Below, in pieces: positions 30,284 to 31,541 of a DNA stretch of 31,541 nt (position 1 is its first letter; each line of letters begins with the position of its first letter). Made by a program: the position numbers and the translations under genes. Origin of the DNA: Spirogloea muscicola (taxonomy: Eukaryota; Streptophyta; Zygnematophyceae; Spirogloeales; Spirogloeaceae); the NCBI GenBank assembly GCA_009602725.1, contig WELB01000010.1, positions 243,536 to 275,076 of the forward strand, read 5' to 3'. The notes under the pieces are model-generated. The model was not told the origin of the DNA. It saw nothing but the letters and a program-made list of their open reading frames with translations, and did not search any database.

Positions 30284-31395
30284 TCAGGGCTTGCCCGCCT
30301 TTGCATTGAGGATGGCTCGGCGGAGCTCCTCGTCGAGGTCTCCGCTCGGTCCCTGGTCAGGCTGATCCGGCCAGCCACCACCCGCCCGTTTGCTGCCATT
30401 GTTCGACCCCTTGCCCCACTTGTTTGACCTTCCGCCATCGTCCGCGTCGTTTCTGGGCCTCATGTCGTTACCAGCATCACTGCCGCCTCTGGCGAGCTGA
30501 TCAAACATCTGCGACTGCGAGCACAGCATGCTCTCCTCCCTCATCAGAAGGTCTCCAGGTGTCAACTGCATACAAGGCCAGAAGCACAGTATTAGCCTGA
30601 CAGCCAGGACGACCTGAGCCAAGACTGCAAAGGAGGGACTGCACTGATTGAGTGCTCAAATATGTGCTGCAGTGGGAAGACGGGGTACGTCGCACCCGCT
30701 TGCGAGCGAGGTCGGCTTGCAGTTCTTCCACAGCCTGGTTCAGGTGGCTGTTGCGTGCGTCCAGCACATGCAGCTGCCTCGTGACGCGCGCGAGCTCTGA
30801 TGACGGGCCTGAGGGCTCGTGTGCTGGTTTTCCCCAAGCTCCGCCAGCAGGTGCTGGGGCGCACCCAGGCTTGCTGCTCCACACCCGGAAGCTCAGCTTG
30901 TCCAGCACGAGGACTGCGCACAGGCGCGCACATTTGCAGTACTCGAAGTACTTTATTGTGGGACTCAAGGTCCAAGTTGAAGAGGCAACGCCAACCTAGA
31001 TTAGCATCCAACATTGCTGCTTGTGTGCTGTTTCTTGTCAGCTTACAAATGCATCAGCACTTGAGAGCAAACAATCAATGATCCATCGATCGAAAAGGCC
31101 ATAGACAGGCCAGTGACTGCTGCACCAAGACTGTCAAAGGCTAACATAAGTCAGCTGTCATGCCAAGTCGTCAAGAGAGCCGCGGTCGGTCGCTGCTGGT
31201 GGGTGTCTCGGTACCTGGCAAGGAGAGCCGGTCTTTGCCGGCGCCGAATGACGGGCCGCCCGCGTGCTCGGCGATGTGCCACCGGAAGGAGGCGGCGGCT
31301 CGCCGGCCGAGGGGCAGCACTGTGTGCGCCTGCAGCTCCCACGCGGCCTCGCTCGTGCTGCGGGCGCGTGAGCCGAGCACAAAGCCGCCGCACAC
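30284..31395 (-). CDS. Unrecognised protein with a coiled-coil segment (model incomplete)
   Basis: I do not recognise the family. Two 3' exons are well supported. One ends at 30696 with donor CGG|GTGCG and encodes ELARVTRQLHVLDARNSHL and NQAVEELQADLARKR, a heptad-rich coiled coil. The terminal exon 30565-30284 begins LTPGDLLMREESMLCSQSQM, continues through an Asp/Gly/Asn-rich linker and ends DLDEELRRAILNAKAGKP. They join in phase 0. Further upstream, about 30895 (VLVLDKLSFRVW) and about 31395-31217 (AAWELQAHTVLPLGRRAAAS) look coding, the latter ending at a possible donor CCAG|GTACC. I could not place those joins. A globular head plus coiled coil is one plausible reading. The true start may lie beyond 31395. 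Confidence 0.45.
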
Positions 31396-31416
31396 GAGGC
31401 CGTGCGGCCGCGCGGC

Positions 31417-31541
<125 letters not shown>

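Overview
The window is nuclear eukaryotic DNA, most likely from a green alga (chlorophyte). The housekeeping genes are cut by many short GT-AG introns of roughly 90-310 bp. Their exons read most like land-plant versions of the same proteins, and the DNA is moderately GC-rich with CpG-rich intergenic patches. No bacterial operon, rRNA, tRNA or CRISPR array was seen. One base (23182) is unresolved, and the window ends in an uninterrupted run of about 122 T.

Layout. (1) 1-6350 is a block of non-LTR retrotransposons (LINEs). It holds a long but damaged plus-strand copy A (N-terminal zinc finger, reverse transcriptase, zinc knuckle, restriction-like endonuclease), a minus-strand 3'-end fragment, and a 5'-truncated copy B whose remaining 614-codon frame is intact. 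(2) 6857-12891 (minus) is MSH2, the mismatch-repair MutS homologue. I modelled 17 exons, which join in frame to 960 residues. (3) 12892-14458 is a GC-rich spacer shared by two divergent genes. (4) 14459-16338 (plus) is a five-exon plant-type Sec14/CRAL-TRIO lipid-transfer protein of about 300 residues. (5) 16690-22960 is a second transposon graveyard. It is a nested patchwork of fragments of the same LINE family and of solo 3'-UTR copies in both orientations, including copy C with catalytic losses. (6) 23231-29635 (plus) is the gamma subunit of the COPI coat, modelled as 19 exons and 898 residues. (7) 30284-about 31395 (minus) is an unrecognised gene with a coiled-coil segment, convergent with the COPI gene.

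The three recognised genes are single-copy housekeeping functions (DNA repair, lipid transfer, Golgi-ER vesicle coat) and show no functional link; they are simply neighbours. The unusual content is the LINE family. It has a CxC...HxxxC zinc knuckle, an endonuclease domain with an LD...D motif, and a C-terminus that always ends in LTRGY or a close variant. Its 3' UTR carries a compact GGCTGGC/GCCAGCC hairpin and a conserved terminal box. At least twelve copies of the hairpin lie within 5.4 kb, and several are joined directly to other family fragments, which suggests repeated insertion into its own 3' ends.
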